DNA of 64,000 bases from Microbacterium helvum (GCF_014779795.1 NZ_JACXZS010000015.1:35837-99836), one strand, 5' to 3'; shown: positions 54,184 to 63,673, counted from the stretch's first letter. The notes: generated by a model not told the origin, from the letters alone. Program-made: numbers and translations.

Positions 54184-55308
54184 GTGCGCGGGTCGGGCGC
54201 GTCACAGGGGTCCTGGCTCGCCACGCGCTGGGCGCACCTGAACGGTCCCGGCCGCGTCGGCGGGGTGGACCTCGCGCGCGGCCTCGCCGTGCTCGGGATG
54301 TTCGCCGCGCACCTGCTCGTCATCGACGACCCGATCTCGTGGACCGACCCGTCCACGTGGACGGCGGTGGTGCAGGGTCGATCGTCGATCCTCTTCGCGA
54401 CGCTCGCGGGCGTCTCGATCGGGCTCGCCACGGGCGGGCCGACGCCGCCGTCGGGCAGGGCGATGCGCAGTGCGCGACGGCGGCTCGTCGTGCGGGCGGG
54501 TCTGCTCGGGCTGCTCGGGCTACTGCTCATCCTCACGGGCGTGCCGGTCTCCGTGATCCTTCCCGCCTACGCGATCCTCTTCGTGTGCGCGGCGCCGCTG
54601 ACCGCTCTGCCGGCCCGTGCGCTGCTGCCACTGGCCGCGGGCCTCGCGCTCGTCATGCCATTCGTCCAGATCGTGCTCGACGCGCTCCCGGTGTGGCAGA
54701 CCCCGACCGGTGCGGATCTGTCGCTCGTGCTCGGCTGGCACTATCCGTTCACGACGTGGATCGTCTTCGTCGTCGCCGGTCTCGGCGTGGCCCGCGCCGG
54801 CGTCGCCCGGCTGGGCGTGCAGGTGTGGATGCTGGCGGCCGGTGCGCTGCTCGCGATCGTCGCCTACGGGATGGATGCCGCCACCGCCGCCGACCCTCAG
54901 CCCGAGGACTCGTTCGGGGGAGCGGTGTGGACGGCCCGCGCGCACTCGAGCGGGCTTCTAGAGGTGATCGGGTCGGGCGGCTTCGCGCTCGCCGTCGTCG
55001 GCGCATGCCTGCTGCTGTGTCGCACTCCGGCGCGTTGGGCGGTGCTGCCGCTGCGCGCGGTGGGCGCGATGCCGCTCACCGCGTACACGCTGCAGCTCGT
55101 GGTGTGGGCGATCACGGCGGCGGTCGTCCTCGGCGATACCGGAGACCTCGCGGGCTTCCGTGCCCTCGCGCCTTTCTGGCCGTTCGCGCTGGGCACCATC
55201 GTGTTCGCGACCGGCTGGGCGCTGGCGGTCGGTCGCGGTCCGCTGGAGTGGGTCTTCGACCGGGTGGCCCGCCTGGCGACGCGGTCGGTCGAACCGCGTG
55301 CCGAGTAG
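54184..55308 (+). CDS. DUF418/DUF1624-type membrane protein
   Basis: A 374-residue protein with about nine to ten membrane helices. The N-terminal RVGGVDLARGLAVLGMFAAHL is the mark of the DUF1624/DUF418 heparan-acetyltransferase-like family, and the C-terminal GPLEWVFDR also fits. Such proteins are thought to move acyl groups across the membrane, but the substrate is unknown. The GTG start lies 15 bases after argF, and its stop TAG is part of the argH -10. Confidence 0.8.
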   Translation: MRGSGASQGSWLATRWAHLNGPGRVGGVDLARGLAVLGMFAAHLLVIDDPISWTDPSTWTAVVQGRSSILFATLAGVSIGLATGGPTPPSGRAMRSARRRLVVRAGLLGLLGLLLILTGVPVSVILPAYAILFVCAAPLTALPARALLPLAAGLALVMPFVQIVLDALPVWQTPTGADLSLVLGWHYPFTTWIVFVVAGLGVARAGVARLGVQVWMLAAGALLAIVAYGMDAATAADPQPEDSFGGAVWTARAHSSGLLEVIGSGGFALAVVGACLLLCRTPARWAVLPLRAVGAMPLTAYTLQLVVWAITAAVVLGDTGDLAGFRALAPFWPFALGTIVFATGWALAVGRGPLEWVFDRVARLATRSVEPRAE

Positions 55309-55317
55309 GCTGTCGGG

Positions 55318-56760
55318 GTGAGCGACGCGAACGACGGACTGGCCCAGCACGGCACGAACGAGGGATCGCTGTGGGGCGGACGATTCGCTTCGGGGCCGTC
55401 TCCTGAGCTGGCCGAGCTCAGCCGTTCGACCCACTTCGACTGGGACCTCGCGCTGTACGACATCGCCGGATCCCACGCGCACGCCAAGGCGCTGGCGGCG
55501 GCCGGCTACCTCACCGCCGACGAGGAGCAGGCGATGCATGCCGGCCTCGATGAGCTCGCGCAGGGTGTGACGGACGGGACGCTGCGGCCGGCGGCATCCG
55601 ATGAGGACGTCCACGGGGCGCTGGAACAGGCGCTCATCGCGGTCGTCGGTCCCGAGCTCGGCGGAAAGCTGCGCGCCGGCCGCAGCCGCAACGACCAGAT
55701 CGCCACGCTCGTGCGCATGTACCTGCTGGACCACTCGCGCACGATCGCGCGCGAGATCCTGCGCCTGGTGGACGCCCTGGTGTCGCAGGCCGAGGCCAAC
55801 CCGGACGCGATCATGCCCGGCCGCACGCACCTGCAGCACGCGCAGCCCGTGCTGCTGGCCCACCACCTCCAGGCGCACGCATGGCCGCTGGTGCGCGATC
55901 TCGAACGCCTGCGCGACTGGTCCGCCCGCGCGGCGGTGTCGCCGTACGGCGGCGGCGCGCTCGCCGGCTCGACGCTGGGCCTCGACCCGCAGCTCGTGGC
56001 CCACGAGCTCGGCCTGGCGCGTCCGGCCGAGAACTCGCTCGACGGAACGGCCTCGCGCGACGTCGTCGCCGAGTTCGCGTTCATCACGGCCATGATCGGG
56101 ATCGACGTCTCGCGCTTCGCCGAAGAGATCATCCTGTGGAACACGCGCGAGTTCGGCTTCGTGACCCTCGACGACGGCTATTCGACCGGCTCGAGCATCA
56201 TGCCGCAGAAGAAGAACCCCGACATCGCCGAGCTCGCGCGGGGCAAGTCGGGCCGGCTCATCGGCAACCTGACGGGCCTGCTGGCGACGCTCAAGGCGCT
56301 GCCGCTGGCCTACAACCGCGATCTGCAGGAAGACAAGGAGCCCGTCTTCGACTCGGTGCGAACGCTCGAGACGCTGCTGCCGGCGTTCGCCGGAATGGTC
56401 GCGACGATGCGGTTCCACACCGAGCGCATGGCGGCACTCGCGCCGCAGGGCTTCTCGCTCGCGACCGATGTCGCCGAGTGGCTCGTCAAGCGCGGCGTCC
56501 CGTTCCGCGACGCCCATGAGATCTCCGGCCACCTGGTGCGGGTCTGCGAAGAGAACGGGATCGAGCTGCACCAGGTCACCGATGCGCAGCTGGCGTCGGT
56601 CTCGTCGCAGCTGACGCCCGACGTGCGCGAGGTGCTGAGCGTCGAGGGCTCCGTCGCGAGCCGCGCGGGGGCGGGTGGGACTGCTCCGGTGCGGGTCGCC
56701 GAGCAGCGCGCCGAGCTCATTCAGCGGGTGCAGTCGGCTGCGCATGCGCTCGGTCTCTGA
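55318..56760 (+). CDS. argH: Argininosuccinate lyase
   Basis: Splits argininosuccinate into arginine and fumarate, the last step. The 480-residue protein has SRSTHFDWDLALYDIAGSHAH, AGRSRNDQIAT, GRTHLQHAQPV and the signature GSSIMPQKKNPD. TAGGCT (55306-55311) lies 6 bases before GTG 55318, so it has its own leaderless promoter even though it is in the arg region. Confidence 0.97.
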   Translation: MSDANDGLAQHGTNEGSLWGGRFASGPSPELAELSRSTHFDWDLALYDIAGSHAHAKALAAAGYLTADEEQAMHAGLDELAQGVTDGTLRPAASDEDVHGALEQALIAVVGPELGGKLRAGRSRNDQIATLVRMYLLDHSRTIAREILRLVDALVSQAEANPDAIMPGRTHLQHAQPVLLAHHLQAHAWPLVRDLERLRDWSARAAVSPYGGGALAGSTLGLDPQLVAHELGLARPAENSLDGTASRDVVAEFAFITAMIGIDVSRFAEEIILWNTREFGFVTLDDGYSTGSSIMPQKKNPDIAELARGKSGRLIGNLTGLLATLKALPLAYNRDLQEDKEPVFDSVRTLETLLPAFAGMVATMRFHTERMAALAPQGFSLATDVAEWLVKRGVPFRDAHEISGHLVRVCEENGIELHQVTDAQLASVSSQLTPDVREVLSVEGSVASRAGAGGTAPVRVAEQRAELIQRVQSAAHALGL

Positions 56761-56786
56761 CTGATCGTTCTGCTTTATAAGTTCTT

Positions 56787-56811
56787 CACTGATATCTACG
56801 GAATATCAGTG
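56787..56811 (+). promoter_or_regulatory. Palindromic operator before the SatD gene
   Basis: CACTGATAT (56787-56795) and ATATCAGTG (56803-56811) form a perfect inverted repeat around CTACGGA. It lies directly upstream of TATCCT (56813-56818), which is 6 bases from the ATG. The area is AT-rich against its surroundings. Confidence 0.8.
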
Positions 56812-56824
56812 ATATCCTGATCGC

Positions 56825-57460
56825 ATGCCTGTAGCGATGACGGTCGACATCGTCGGCTCGCGGCGTCTGCCCGACCGCGATGCCTCACAGCGTGCACTCG
56901 ACACCGCGATCGCGCGGGTCGAGCGGGACCTGCCCATCGCCGAACGCCCGTTGCGGCCGACCGTCGGCGACGAGCTGCAGGGGATCTTCCCGACCCTCGA
57001 TGCGGCGCTCGCCACGACGCTGCTCCTGCAGCTCGTGCTGCCCGACCTCGTGCAGTGCCGGTTCGGCCTGGGCATCGGCGACATCGGGCTCGTCGCCTCG
57101 GCCTCCGGCGGCATTCCCGACGGTCCCGGGTGGTGGGCGGCGCGTGCGGCGATCGAGCACGTCCACGCGCTCGAACAGCGAACGGTTCCCAGCGCGCGGA
57201 CGTGGGTGGTGGCCGACGAGCGAGAGAGGGATGCCGCACACGACGCCGCGCGTCGCGCCAGCGCCTACCTGCTCGCCCGCGATCAGGTCGTCGGTGCGAT
57301 GTCCGAGCGTGCGCGGCGGCTGACCTACGGGCGCTGCTTCGGCGTGACGCAGCGCGAGCTCGCGGCGGAGGAGGGGATCACCCAGTCGGCAGTGTCACAG
57401 CTGCTGGCGGCATCCGGCTCCGCCGCGGTCGTCGAGGGGTTCCGCCTGCTGGAGACGTGA
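56825..57460 (+). CDS. SatD family protein
   Basis: A 211-residue protein that fits the SatD family: VAMTVDIVGSRRLPDRDASQRALDTAI at the start, TVGDELQGIFPTLDAAL and LGIGDIGLV in the middle, and a C-terminal helix-turn-helix-like segment RLTYGRCFGVTQRELAAEEGITQSAVSQLL (about residues 162-192). SatD was named from an acid-tolerance locus of streptococci and has no known reaction. The HTH and the palindrome before the gene suggest that it binds its own promoter. It is convergent with the membrane-protein gene, 6 bases apart. Confidence 0.83.
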   Translation: MPVAMTVDIVGSRRLPDRDASQRALDTAIARVERDLPIAERPLRPTVGDELQGIFPTLDAALATTLLLQLVLPDLVQCRFGLGIGDIGLVASASGGIPDGPGWWAARAAIEHVHALEQRTVPSARTWVVADERERDAAHDAARRASAYLLARDQVVGAMSERARRLTYGRCFGVTQRELAAEEGITQSAVSQLLAASGSAAVVEGFRLLET

Positions 57461-57466
57461 GACGCG

Positions 57467-58057
57467 TCAGAAGATCGCGAGGCGCACGAGGCCCCCGACC
57501 ACGCCCGCCCACAGCAGGCTCGCGAGCGTGCCGATGATGAAGCGTTCGCGCGCCTCGGCGGCGGCGAGCTCGGAGAAGCGGCCGATGCCTTTGACGGCCA
57601 CGACGACCGCGATCGCCTCGGGAAAGCCGGCGATGATCGAGATGACCACGGCCACCCGCTCGAGGTACCCGATCACGGTGCCGCCGCGCATGAGGGTGCG
57701 CACCTCTGTCTCGCCGTCCTCGGCCGCGGGGACGGCGAGCAGGATGCCGCCGTCCTCGGTCTCACGCACGCGACCGCCGGTTGCCGCGTCCAGTACCCGT
57801 CGGGTCACGGGGTTGCCGCCGAGGACCGCGACCGCGGTCGCCAGGAGCGCGAGGATGAGCCCCATCAGCACCGGGATCTTCATCGGCGAGATCGCCACCA
57901 CGACGAGCCCGAGCGCGACGAGGGCGCCGGCGATCACGAGAGGCACCGTCGTCGGCCGCCGCAGGCTCACCACGATCAGCACCAGCGCCCCGCACAGCAC
58001 GAGGAACAGGAAGATCGACAGGATCGCGACGAGGATCGCCTCGGGGAACAGCACCAT
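57467..58057 (-). CDS. Membrane protein, likely SatD partner
   Basis: A 196-residue protein with four to five helices (about residues 5-30, 35-55, 57-78, 120-145, 170-192) and a soluble loop of about 40 residues between the third and fourth. SatD genes often come with a membrane protein gene; the link here rests on adjacency. I chose ATG 58057; CAGACT lies 7 bases upstream, one base off the -10 pattern. It diverges from tyrS. Confidence 0.75.
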   Translation of the reverse strand: MVLFPEAILVAILSIFLFLVLCGALVLIVVSLRRPTTVPLVIAGALVALGLVVVAISPMKIPVLMGLILALLATAVAVLGGNPVTRRVLDAATGGRVRETEDGGILLAVPAAEDGETEVRTLMRGGTVIGYLERVAVVISIIAGFPEAIAVVVAVKGIGRFSELAAAEARERFIIGTLASLLWAGVVGGLVRLAIF

Positions 58058-58149
58058 GCGTGGAAGTCTGGCACGCACCCCGGACGCCGCCCGGTGCGAC
58101 CAGCCGTGCAGCGGCAGGATGCGGCTGCGGCGCTGATAACCTGGCGAGC

Positions 58150-59451
58150 GTGTCTGAAACCGTCGTGAGCGCGACCGCGCCCGCCAACGACCCGACGTTC
58201 GAGAACGTGTGGGACGAGATCGTGTGGCGTGGACTCGTGCATGTGTCCACCGATCAGGAGGCGCTGCGCGCCCTTCTCTCCGGGGATCCGATCACGTATT
58301 ACTGCGGTTTCGACCCGACCGCGCCGAGCCTGCACCTCGGTCACCTCGTGCAGCTGCTCACGATGCGCCGCCTGCAGCTGGCCGGCCACAAGCCGCTCGG
58401 TCTGGTCGGCGGTTCGACGGGCCTCATCGGCGATCCGCGCCCGACCGCCGAACGCACGCTCAACACCCGCGAGACGGTGGCCGAGTGGGTCGACCGGCTG
58501 CGCGGGCAGGTGCAGCAGTACCTGAGCTTCGAGGGCGACAACGCCGCGCGCCTGGTCAACAATCTCGACTGGACGGCGCCGCTGAGCGCGATCGACTTCC
58601 TGCGCGAGATCGGCAAGCACTACCGCGTCGGCACGATGATCAAGAAGGATGCCGTCAGCGCACGCCTCAACTCCGACGCGGGCATCAGCTACACCGAGTT
58701 CAGCTACCAGATCCTCCAGGGGCTGGACTTCCTGGAGCTCTACCGCCAGTACGGCTGCGTCCTGCAGACCGGCGGCAGCGATCAGTGGGGCAACCTCACG
58801 AGCGGCACGGACCTGATCCACCGCGTCGAGGGCGTCTCGGTGCACGCGATCGGCACGCCGCTGATCACGAACAGCGACGGCACGAAGTTCGGCAAGAGCG
58901 AGGGCAACGCGATCTGGATCGACGCGGACATGACCAGTCCCTACGCGTTCTACCAGTTCTGGCTGAACACGGACGACGCCGATGTGATCGAGCGGCTCAA
59001 GGTGTTCACCTTCCTCACCCGCGACGAGATCGCCGAGTACGAGCGACTCGTGGCCGAGGAGCCGTTCCGTCGCGCCGCGCAGAAGCGCCTGGCCCTCGAG
59101 GTCAACACCGTCGTGCACGGAGTGGCGTCGACGCAGGCCGTGATCGCGGCGTCCGATGCGCTGTTCGGCCAGGGAGACCTTGCCGCGCTCGACGCGTCGA
59201 CGCTGCGCCAGGCGCTGGAGGAGCTGCCGAACGCGTCGGTCGCCGCCGGCACGCCGGTGGTGCAGGCGCTCGTCGACACGGGACTCGTGGCGAGCCTGTC
59301 CGAGGCGCGTCGCGCGATCGCGCAGGGCGGCGTCTCGCTCGACGGCGTGAAGGTGGACGACGACTCCGCGGTGGTCGACGGCTCGCTGCCGGGCGGGGTG
59401 TCGGTGCTGCGGCGCGGCAAGAAGACGCTCGCGGGCGTGTTCGTCGGCTGA
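58150..59451 (+). CDS. tyrS: Tyrosyl-tRNA synthetase
   Basis: Charges tRNA-Tyr. The 433-residue class I synthetase has YCGFDPTAPSLHLGHLVQL with the HIGH-like HLGH, GGSDQWGN, the KMSKS-like KFGKSEG and a C-terminal S4 domain. TAACCT (58137-58142) lies 7 bases before GTG 58150. No T-box fits in so short a leader. Confidence 0.96.
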   Translation: MSETVVSATAPANDPTFENVWDEIVWRGLVHVSTDQEALRALLSGDPITYYCGFDPTAPSLHLGHLVQLLTMRRLQLAGHKPLGLVGGSTGLIGDPRPTAERTLNTRETVAEWVDRLRGQVQQYLSFEGDNAARLVNNLDWTAPLSAIDFLREIGKHYRVGTMIKKDAVSARLNSDAGISYTEFSYQILQGLDFLELYRQYGCVLQTGGSDQWGNLTSGTDLIHRVEGVSVHAIGTPLITNSDGTKFGKSEGNAIWIDADMTSPYAFYQFWLNTDDADVIERLKVFTFLTRDEIAEYERLVAEEPFRRAAQKRLALEVNTVVHGVASTQAVIAASDALFGQGDLAALDASTLRQALEELPNASVAAGTPVVQALVDTGLVASLSEARRAIAQGGVSLDGVKVDDDSAVVDGSLPGGVSVLRRGKKTLAGVFVG

Positions 59452-59460
59452 CCCGGGCGG

Positions 59461-60306
59461 ATGCCGTTCACCCCGAGCCACGCGGTCGTCGCGCTGCCGT
59501 TCGTCCGGACGCCGCTGGTGCCCGCGGCGATCGCGGTCGGTGCGATGACGCCGGACCTGCCGCTGTTCGTGCGGGGACTGCCGCTGCAGTACGGGATCAC
59601 GCACTCGTTCGCGTGGCTGCCGCTGACCATGGCGGTGGCGCTCGCGCTGCTGCTGGTGTGGCGGTGCGTGCTGCGCCCGGCGGCGCGTGAGCTGTCGCCG
59701 GGGTGGCTCGCGGTTCGTCTGCCGGGGGAGTGGGATGCCGGCGCCCGGGCGTCGTTCGGCGAGACCTTCGCGGCCCGGCAGGGCGCCCGCCCGGGGGTGC
59801 GCAGCGTGCTGCTGCTCGTCGCCTCGCTGGCGATCGGAGTCGTGAGCCACATCGTCTGGGACCTCTTCACGCATGAGGGACGCTGGGGCTCGTCGGCGAT
59901 CCCGTTCCTCGACGCGACGTGGGGACCGCTTCCGGGCTACAAGTGGCTGCAGCACGGCTCGAGCGTCATCGGTCTCGTCATCCTCGGTGTGTTCATGGCG
60001 GTGTGGCTCGCGCGGCGCCGGGTCGAGGCATCCGCTCTCCGCATCATGCCGTCGTGGCTGCGGTGGTGCTGGTGGGCGTCCCTGCCGGTCGTGCTGGTCG
60101 CCGCCTGGGGCTGGGGATATGCCGCGCTCGGGCCTTTCGACGCGGGATTCACCCCCGCGCATCTCGGCTACCGCGTCCTTCCGCCCGCGTGCGCTGTGTG
60201 GGGCGTGGCGACCCTGGTGCTGTGCATCGCCGTGCAGGTGGTGCGCGGGCGCGGCGGCCGGGAGGACGCGACCCTGGTGTCCCGGGAAGGGATGCCGCGA
60301 CCCTGA
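59461..60306 (+). CDS. DUF4184 family membrane protein
   Basis: A 281-residue protein with six to seven helices. It begins MPFTPSHAVVALPFVR, the conserved start of DUF4184, and has the SHIVWDLFTHEGRWG motif with His and Asp residues that may bind metal, as in metal-dependent membrane hydrolases. The function is unproven. It starts 9 bases after tyrS and is probably on the same transcript. Confidence 0.82.
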   Translation: MPFTPSHAVVALPFVRTPLVPAAIAVGAMTPDLPLFVRGLPLQYGITHSFAWLPLTMAVALALLLVWRCVLRPAARELSPGWLAVRLPGEWDAGARASFGETFAARQGARPGVRSVLLLVASLAIGVVSHIVWDLFTHEGRWGSSAIPFLDATWGPLPGYKWLQHGSSVIGLVILGVFMAVWLARRRVEASALRIMPSWLRWCWWASLPVVLVAAWGWGYAALGPFDAGFTPAHLGYRVLPPACAVWGVATLVLCIAVQVVRGRGGREDATLVSREGMPRP

Positions 60307-60348
60307 CGACAGCGGCACTCGCCGGGTGCCCCGTCGAAAGGAGTCGCC

Positions 60349-61041
60349 ATGCGCACGTCGCTGCGAGTGGCGGGGTGGGGGACGCTCGGCTTCGCGATCG
60401 CGTTCTTCGCCATGTTCGTCATCAACGCCCTGATCAACACGGTCTTCGTGCAGTACCCCGAGCACCCGCTCGCCGCCGACATGGCGGCCGACTTCGGGCT
60501 CGGCGTGCTCGGCACGGTGCTGTGGTCCGTGTGCGGCGTCGCTCTGGGGATCGCGACCGTCGGTCTCGCCGCGGTCGCGTGGCGCGGGACCGGGCTGACC
60601 GCCCGGGTCTGCCTGCTCTTCGGTGCGGTCGCGACGGCCGGCTGGATGCTCAGCGGCGCCGCGATCCTGGCTCAGCGCACGCCCATGCTCAACGCCAACA
60701 TCGCCGCCGAGCAGGCCGATCCCGCAGCGGAGGGCGCGGTGATCGAGGGGCTGTACCTCGGCATCCACCTGGGCGGCATCCTGTTCGCGATCGCCGCCGT
60801 GCCGTGGCTCGCGATCGCCGCCGTCGGCGCTGCGCGGCGCGTCTCCAAGACTGTCGCGGTCATGCTGTGGATCGCGGCCGTCGGCCCGTTCGCGGGATTC
60901 GCGATCCTCGGTGCGCAGTTCGGGTTCCTGGTCGTGATGGTGTGCTTCGCGGTGGCCGGGCCGATCCTGCTGCGGCGCGCGCGACGCACGGACGCCGCGG
61001 ACCCGGTCGCGCCTGTCGCCGCAGACGCCGTTGGGGCATGA
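60349..61041 (+). CDS. Four to six-helix membrane protein, unknown function
   Basis: A 230-residue hydrophobic protein with helices around residues 10-30, 47-70, 77-100, 130-155 and 165-200. I do not recognise the family. AAAGGAG lies 7 bases before ATG 60349. It precedes the histidine kinase by 7 bases and may belong to the same operon. Confidence 0.8.
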   Translation: MRTSLRVAGWGTLGFAIAFFAMFVINALINTVFVQYPEHPLAADMAADFGLGVLGTVLWSVCGVALGIATVGLAAVAWRGTGLTARVCLLFGAVATAGWMLSGAAILAQRTPMLNANIAAEQADPAAEGAVIEGLYLGIHLGGILFAIAAVPWLAIAAVGAARRVSKTVAVMLWIAAVGPFAGFAILGAQFGFLVVMVCFAVAGPILLRRARRTDAADPVAPVAADAVGA

Positions 61042-61048
61042 TGACGCC

Positions 61049-62881
61049 ATGGACCTCGCGGTCGCCATCCTGGTCCAGGTGGTGAACTGGCCGCTCGCCG
61101 CGCTCGTCGCGTGGCGGGCGGCCACCCGTCGCGTCGCGCCGGCGGCCGGTGCGGGCGTGGTCGTGCTGCTCGTCGCGGCGGCGGTGGCGGCGTGCGATCC
61201 GCTCTCCGAGGCGGTCTTCGCACGGGTGGCGGTCGCGATCGTGAACGCGAGTCTGGCCTTTCTGCTGGCCGTCTTCCCCGATGGGCGACCGGTGCCGCGG
61301 TGGATCATGGTCCCCGCGGCGCTGGAGATCGTCCTGCAGGCAGGCAATCTGCTGAGCGGTCTCGCCTGGGAGGAACAGCCCTGGTGGCCCGCGCATTTTC
61401 TCGTCACCTGGGGTCTGCTGCTGTGCGGCGGCCAGCTGTTCCGCTACGTGCGCCGCTCGTCGGTCGACGAGCGCGAGCGCACGCGCTGGCCCCTGCTCGG
61501 ACTCGTCGTCATCGTCAGCGTGTTCACGCTGTGGTCGATCGCGGCCGCCGCGGGCGTCGCCTCGTCCGACACGGTCTGGTTCGCCAATCTGCTGCTGGCG
61601 ATCCCGGCCCCGATGTTCGCGGTGGGTCTGGTGGCGCCGCGCCTGCTGCGCGTGGATCGGATGCTGCGGCTCGCGGTCCGCTGGGGCCTGTGGGCGATCG
61701 TCGTCGCCGTGGCCGCGTGGCTCGTCGCCCTGGTCTGCGCAGCCCTGGAGCCCATCGCCGCCGCGTGGATCGCTGCCGTGGCCACCGCCGTCGTCGCCGT
61801 GGCGGCTGCGCCGGGCGCCGGGCGCATCGCCGACCTCGTCGTCTACGGTCGCCGCGCCGATCCGCTCCAGACCCTGGACGAGCTGGGCGGCCGGCTGGAG
61901 GCATCCATCGACCCTCGCGAGGTCCCGGCGCAGGTCGTCGCGACGGTCACCGGGGCGCTGGGCGTGCGCGGTGCGGAACTGCGCGGCGGTCCGGGCCTGG
62001 ACGCGGCCGCGGGCGATCCGGCGGAGCCCGGCGCAGCCGGGGTCGCGGTCTTCGCCATCCGGTATCAGGGCGAAGAGCTCGCGCAGCTGGCTGTCCGCCC
62101 CCGGGCGGGTGACAGTCAGCTGACGGCGCACGATCGGACCGTGATCGAGCAGATCTGCCGGCAGGCGGCGCCGGCGCTGCACGGCGCCCGCGTCATGGGC
62201 GAGCTCATCGACGCGCGTTCACGCGTCGTCCATGCGCGCGAAGAGGAGCGCAAGCGGCTGCGTCGCGATCTGCACGACGAGCTCGCTCCCACGTTCGCGG
62301 GACTGGGGCTCTCAGCCGCTGCGGTCGAGACGCTCACCCGGGCAGGCGACGAGCGGGCGGCTGATGCCGCCGCCGGACTCGTGGCGGGACTGCACTCGGC
62401 CACCCGTCAGCTTCGGGATGTCGCGTACGACCTGCGGCCGCCGGTGCTCGACGATCGCGGGCTCGCCGCGGCGATCGAGGATCGGGTGGTGAGGCCCGGC
62501 ACGAGTCCGGCGGTCCGGCTGGATGCGCCCGCGCGGCGGCTGGTCCTTCCCGCCGCCGTCGAGTCGGCGGCGTTGCGGATCGTCCAGGAGGCGGTGATGA
62601 ACGTGCGGCGTCACGCCGCGGCGTCGGAATGCACGGTGTCGGTGCTCCGACGTGGGGACGACCTCGTCCTGACGATCGTCGACGACGGCTGCGGCCTGCC
62701 GTCGCGGCCGCGCGAGGGCGTGGGACTGCGCTCGATGCGGGAGCGCGCTGAGGAGGTCGGCGGTGTGCTGCGCGTGCACGCGGGTCGGCCGAGCGGCACC
62801 GTCGTCGAAGCTGTGCTGCCGGTGCGTGCGGCGGTGCCGCCGGAGGGTGACACGGTCCCGCGATCGGAGGTGCGGTCATGA
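61049..62881 (+). CDS. Sensor histidine kinase, NarL-type
   Basis: A 610-residue kinase. The N-terminal half has seven to eight membrane helices (about residues 1-270), followed by a GAF-like region (about 285-390), the HisKA_3 dimer domain with phospho-acceptor His in RKRLRRDLHDELAPTFAGLGL (about 420) and an HATPase_c domain with VQEAVMNVRRHAAAS and VDDGCGLPSRPREGVGLRSMRERA. The signal is unknown; many membrane-bound sensors of this type respond to envelope stress. The stop overlaps the response-regulator gene. Confidence 0.92.
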   Translation: MDLAVAILVQVVNWPLAALVAWRAATRRVAPAAGAGVVVLLVAAAVAACDPLSEAVFARVAVAIVNASLAFLLAVFPDGRPVPRWIMVPAALEIVLQAGNLLSGLAWEEQPWWPAHFLVTWGLLLCGGQLFRYVRRSSVDERERTRWPLLGLVVIVSVFTLWSIAAAAGVASSDTVWFANLLLAIPAPMFAVGLVAPRLLRVDRMLRLAVRWGLWAIVVAVAAWLVALVCAALEPIAAAWIAAVATAVVAVAAAPGAGRIADLVVYGRRADPLQTLDELGGRLEASIDPREVPAQVVATVTGALGVRGAELRGGPGLDAAAGDPAEPGAAGVAVFAIRYQGEELAQLAVRPRAGDSQLTAHDRTVIEQICRQAAPALHGARVMGELIDARSRVVHAREEERKRLRRDLHDELAPTFAGLGLSAAAVETLTRAGDERAADAAAGLVAGLHSATRQLRDVAYDLRPPVLDDRGLAAAIEDRVVRPGTSPAVRLDAPARRLVLPAAVESAALRIVQEAVMNVRRHAAASECTVSVLRRGDDLVLTIVDDGCGLPSRPREGVGLRSMRERAEEVGGVLRVHAGRPSGTVVEAVLPVRAAVPPEGDTVPRSEVRS

Positions 62882-63498
62882 CCCGCGTGATGGTGGTCGA
62901 CGACCACCCCGTGTACCGCCAGGGCATCGCCGCGCTGCTGGCAGCGTCGGGGTACGACGTGGTGGCTCAAGCGGGGAGCGCCGCCGAGTCCGTCGAATGG
63001 ATGCGGCGCACGAAGCCCGACGCGGTGCTGATGGATCTCGGGCTGCCCGACGGCTCAGGCGTCGACGCGACGGCGCGGATCGTGGGGGAGCGCCCGCAGA
63101 CGCGCGTCGTCGTCGTGACGATGTTCGACGACGACGGCTCGGTGCGCCGCGCGCTGGCGGCGGGTGCCGCGGGCTATGTCGTGAAGGATGCTGCTCCCTC
63201 CGAGATCCTCGCGGCACTGGCTGCGGCGCTCGAAGGCGCCACCGTGCTCGGCTCGGGAGTCGCGCGCGTGGCGGACGCCGGTCTGCGGAGCGAGCCGACG
63301 CGCGATCCTTACGGGCTGACGCCGCGCGAGCGCGACGTGCTGTCGCTGGTCGCGCGAGGGCTCACCAACCGCCAGACCGCCGAGCGGCTGGGCATCGCGG
63401 GCAAGACGGTCGCGAACGTCGTGTCGGTGCTGCTCGCCAAATGCGGCGTCGCCGACCGGATCGAACTGGCCGCGATCGGGCGCTCACTGGGCGAGTGA
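62878..63498 (+). CDS. LuxR/NarL-type response regulator
   Basis: A 206-residue regulator with a receiver domain (VVDDHPVYRQG at the start and the phospho-acceptor Asp53 in LMDLGLPDG) and a LuxR-type DNA-binding domain (LTPRERDVLSLVARGLTNRQTAERLGIAGKTVANVVS). It overlaps the kinase gene (ATGA), so the pair forms one two-component system. Target genes cannot be read here. Confidence 0.94.
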   Translation: MTRVMVVDDHPVYRQGIAALLAASGYDVVAQAGSAAESVEWMRRTKPDAVLMDLGLPDGSGVDATARIVGERPQTRVVVVTMFDDDGSVRRALAAGAAGYVVKDAAPSEILAALAAALEGATVLGSGVARVADAGLRSEPTRDPYGLTPRERDVLSLVARGLTNRQTAERLGIAGKTVANVVSVLLAKCGVADRIELAAIGRSLGE

Positions 63499-63532
63499 GC
63501 GTGCGACACGCCCGGGATGCACGCTCGATTCG

Positions 63533-63553
63533 ACGGAGGCGGCGTGCCTCCGT
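63533..63553 (+). terminator. Hairpin after the response regulator
   Basis: ACGGAGGC pairs perfectly with GCCTCCGT around GGCGT. It stands between the two-component operon and the rRNA promoters. No long T run follows. Confidence 0.6.
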
Positions 63554-63644
63554 AAAGTATTACGAGTTCGCCCCACAGGGAAGCGGAGAGGCTGATCGCC
63601 TCGACCCCCTCAAGCGGAGAACGAAGCCCTTCCTCTTCACTCGA

Positions 63645-63673
63645 TTGAGTGTGTCGACCTCCGGGTCTAGGAT
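63645..63673 (+). promoter_or_regulatory. rRNA promoter P1
   Basis: TTGAGT (63645-63650) and TAGGAT (63668-63673) are 17 bases apart. It is the upstream of two candidate promoters of an rRNA operon. Confidence 0.75.
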
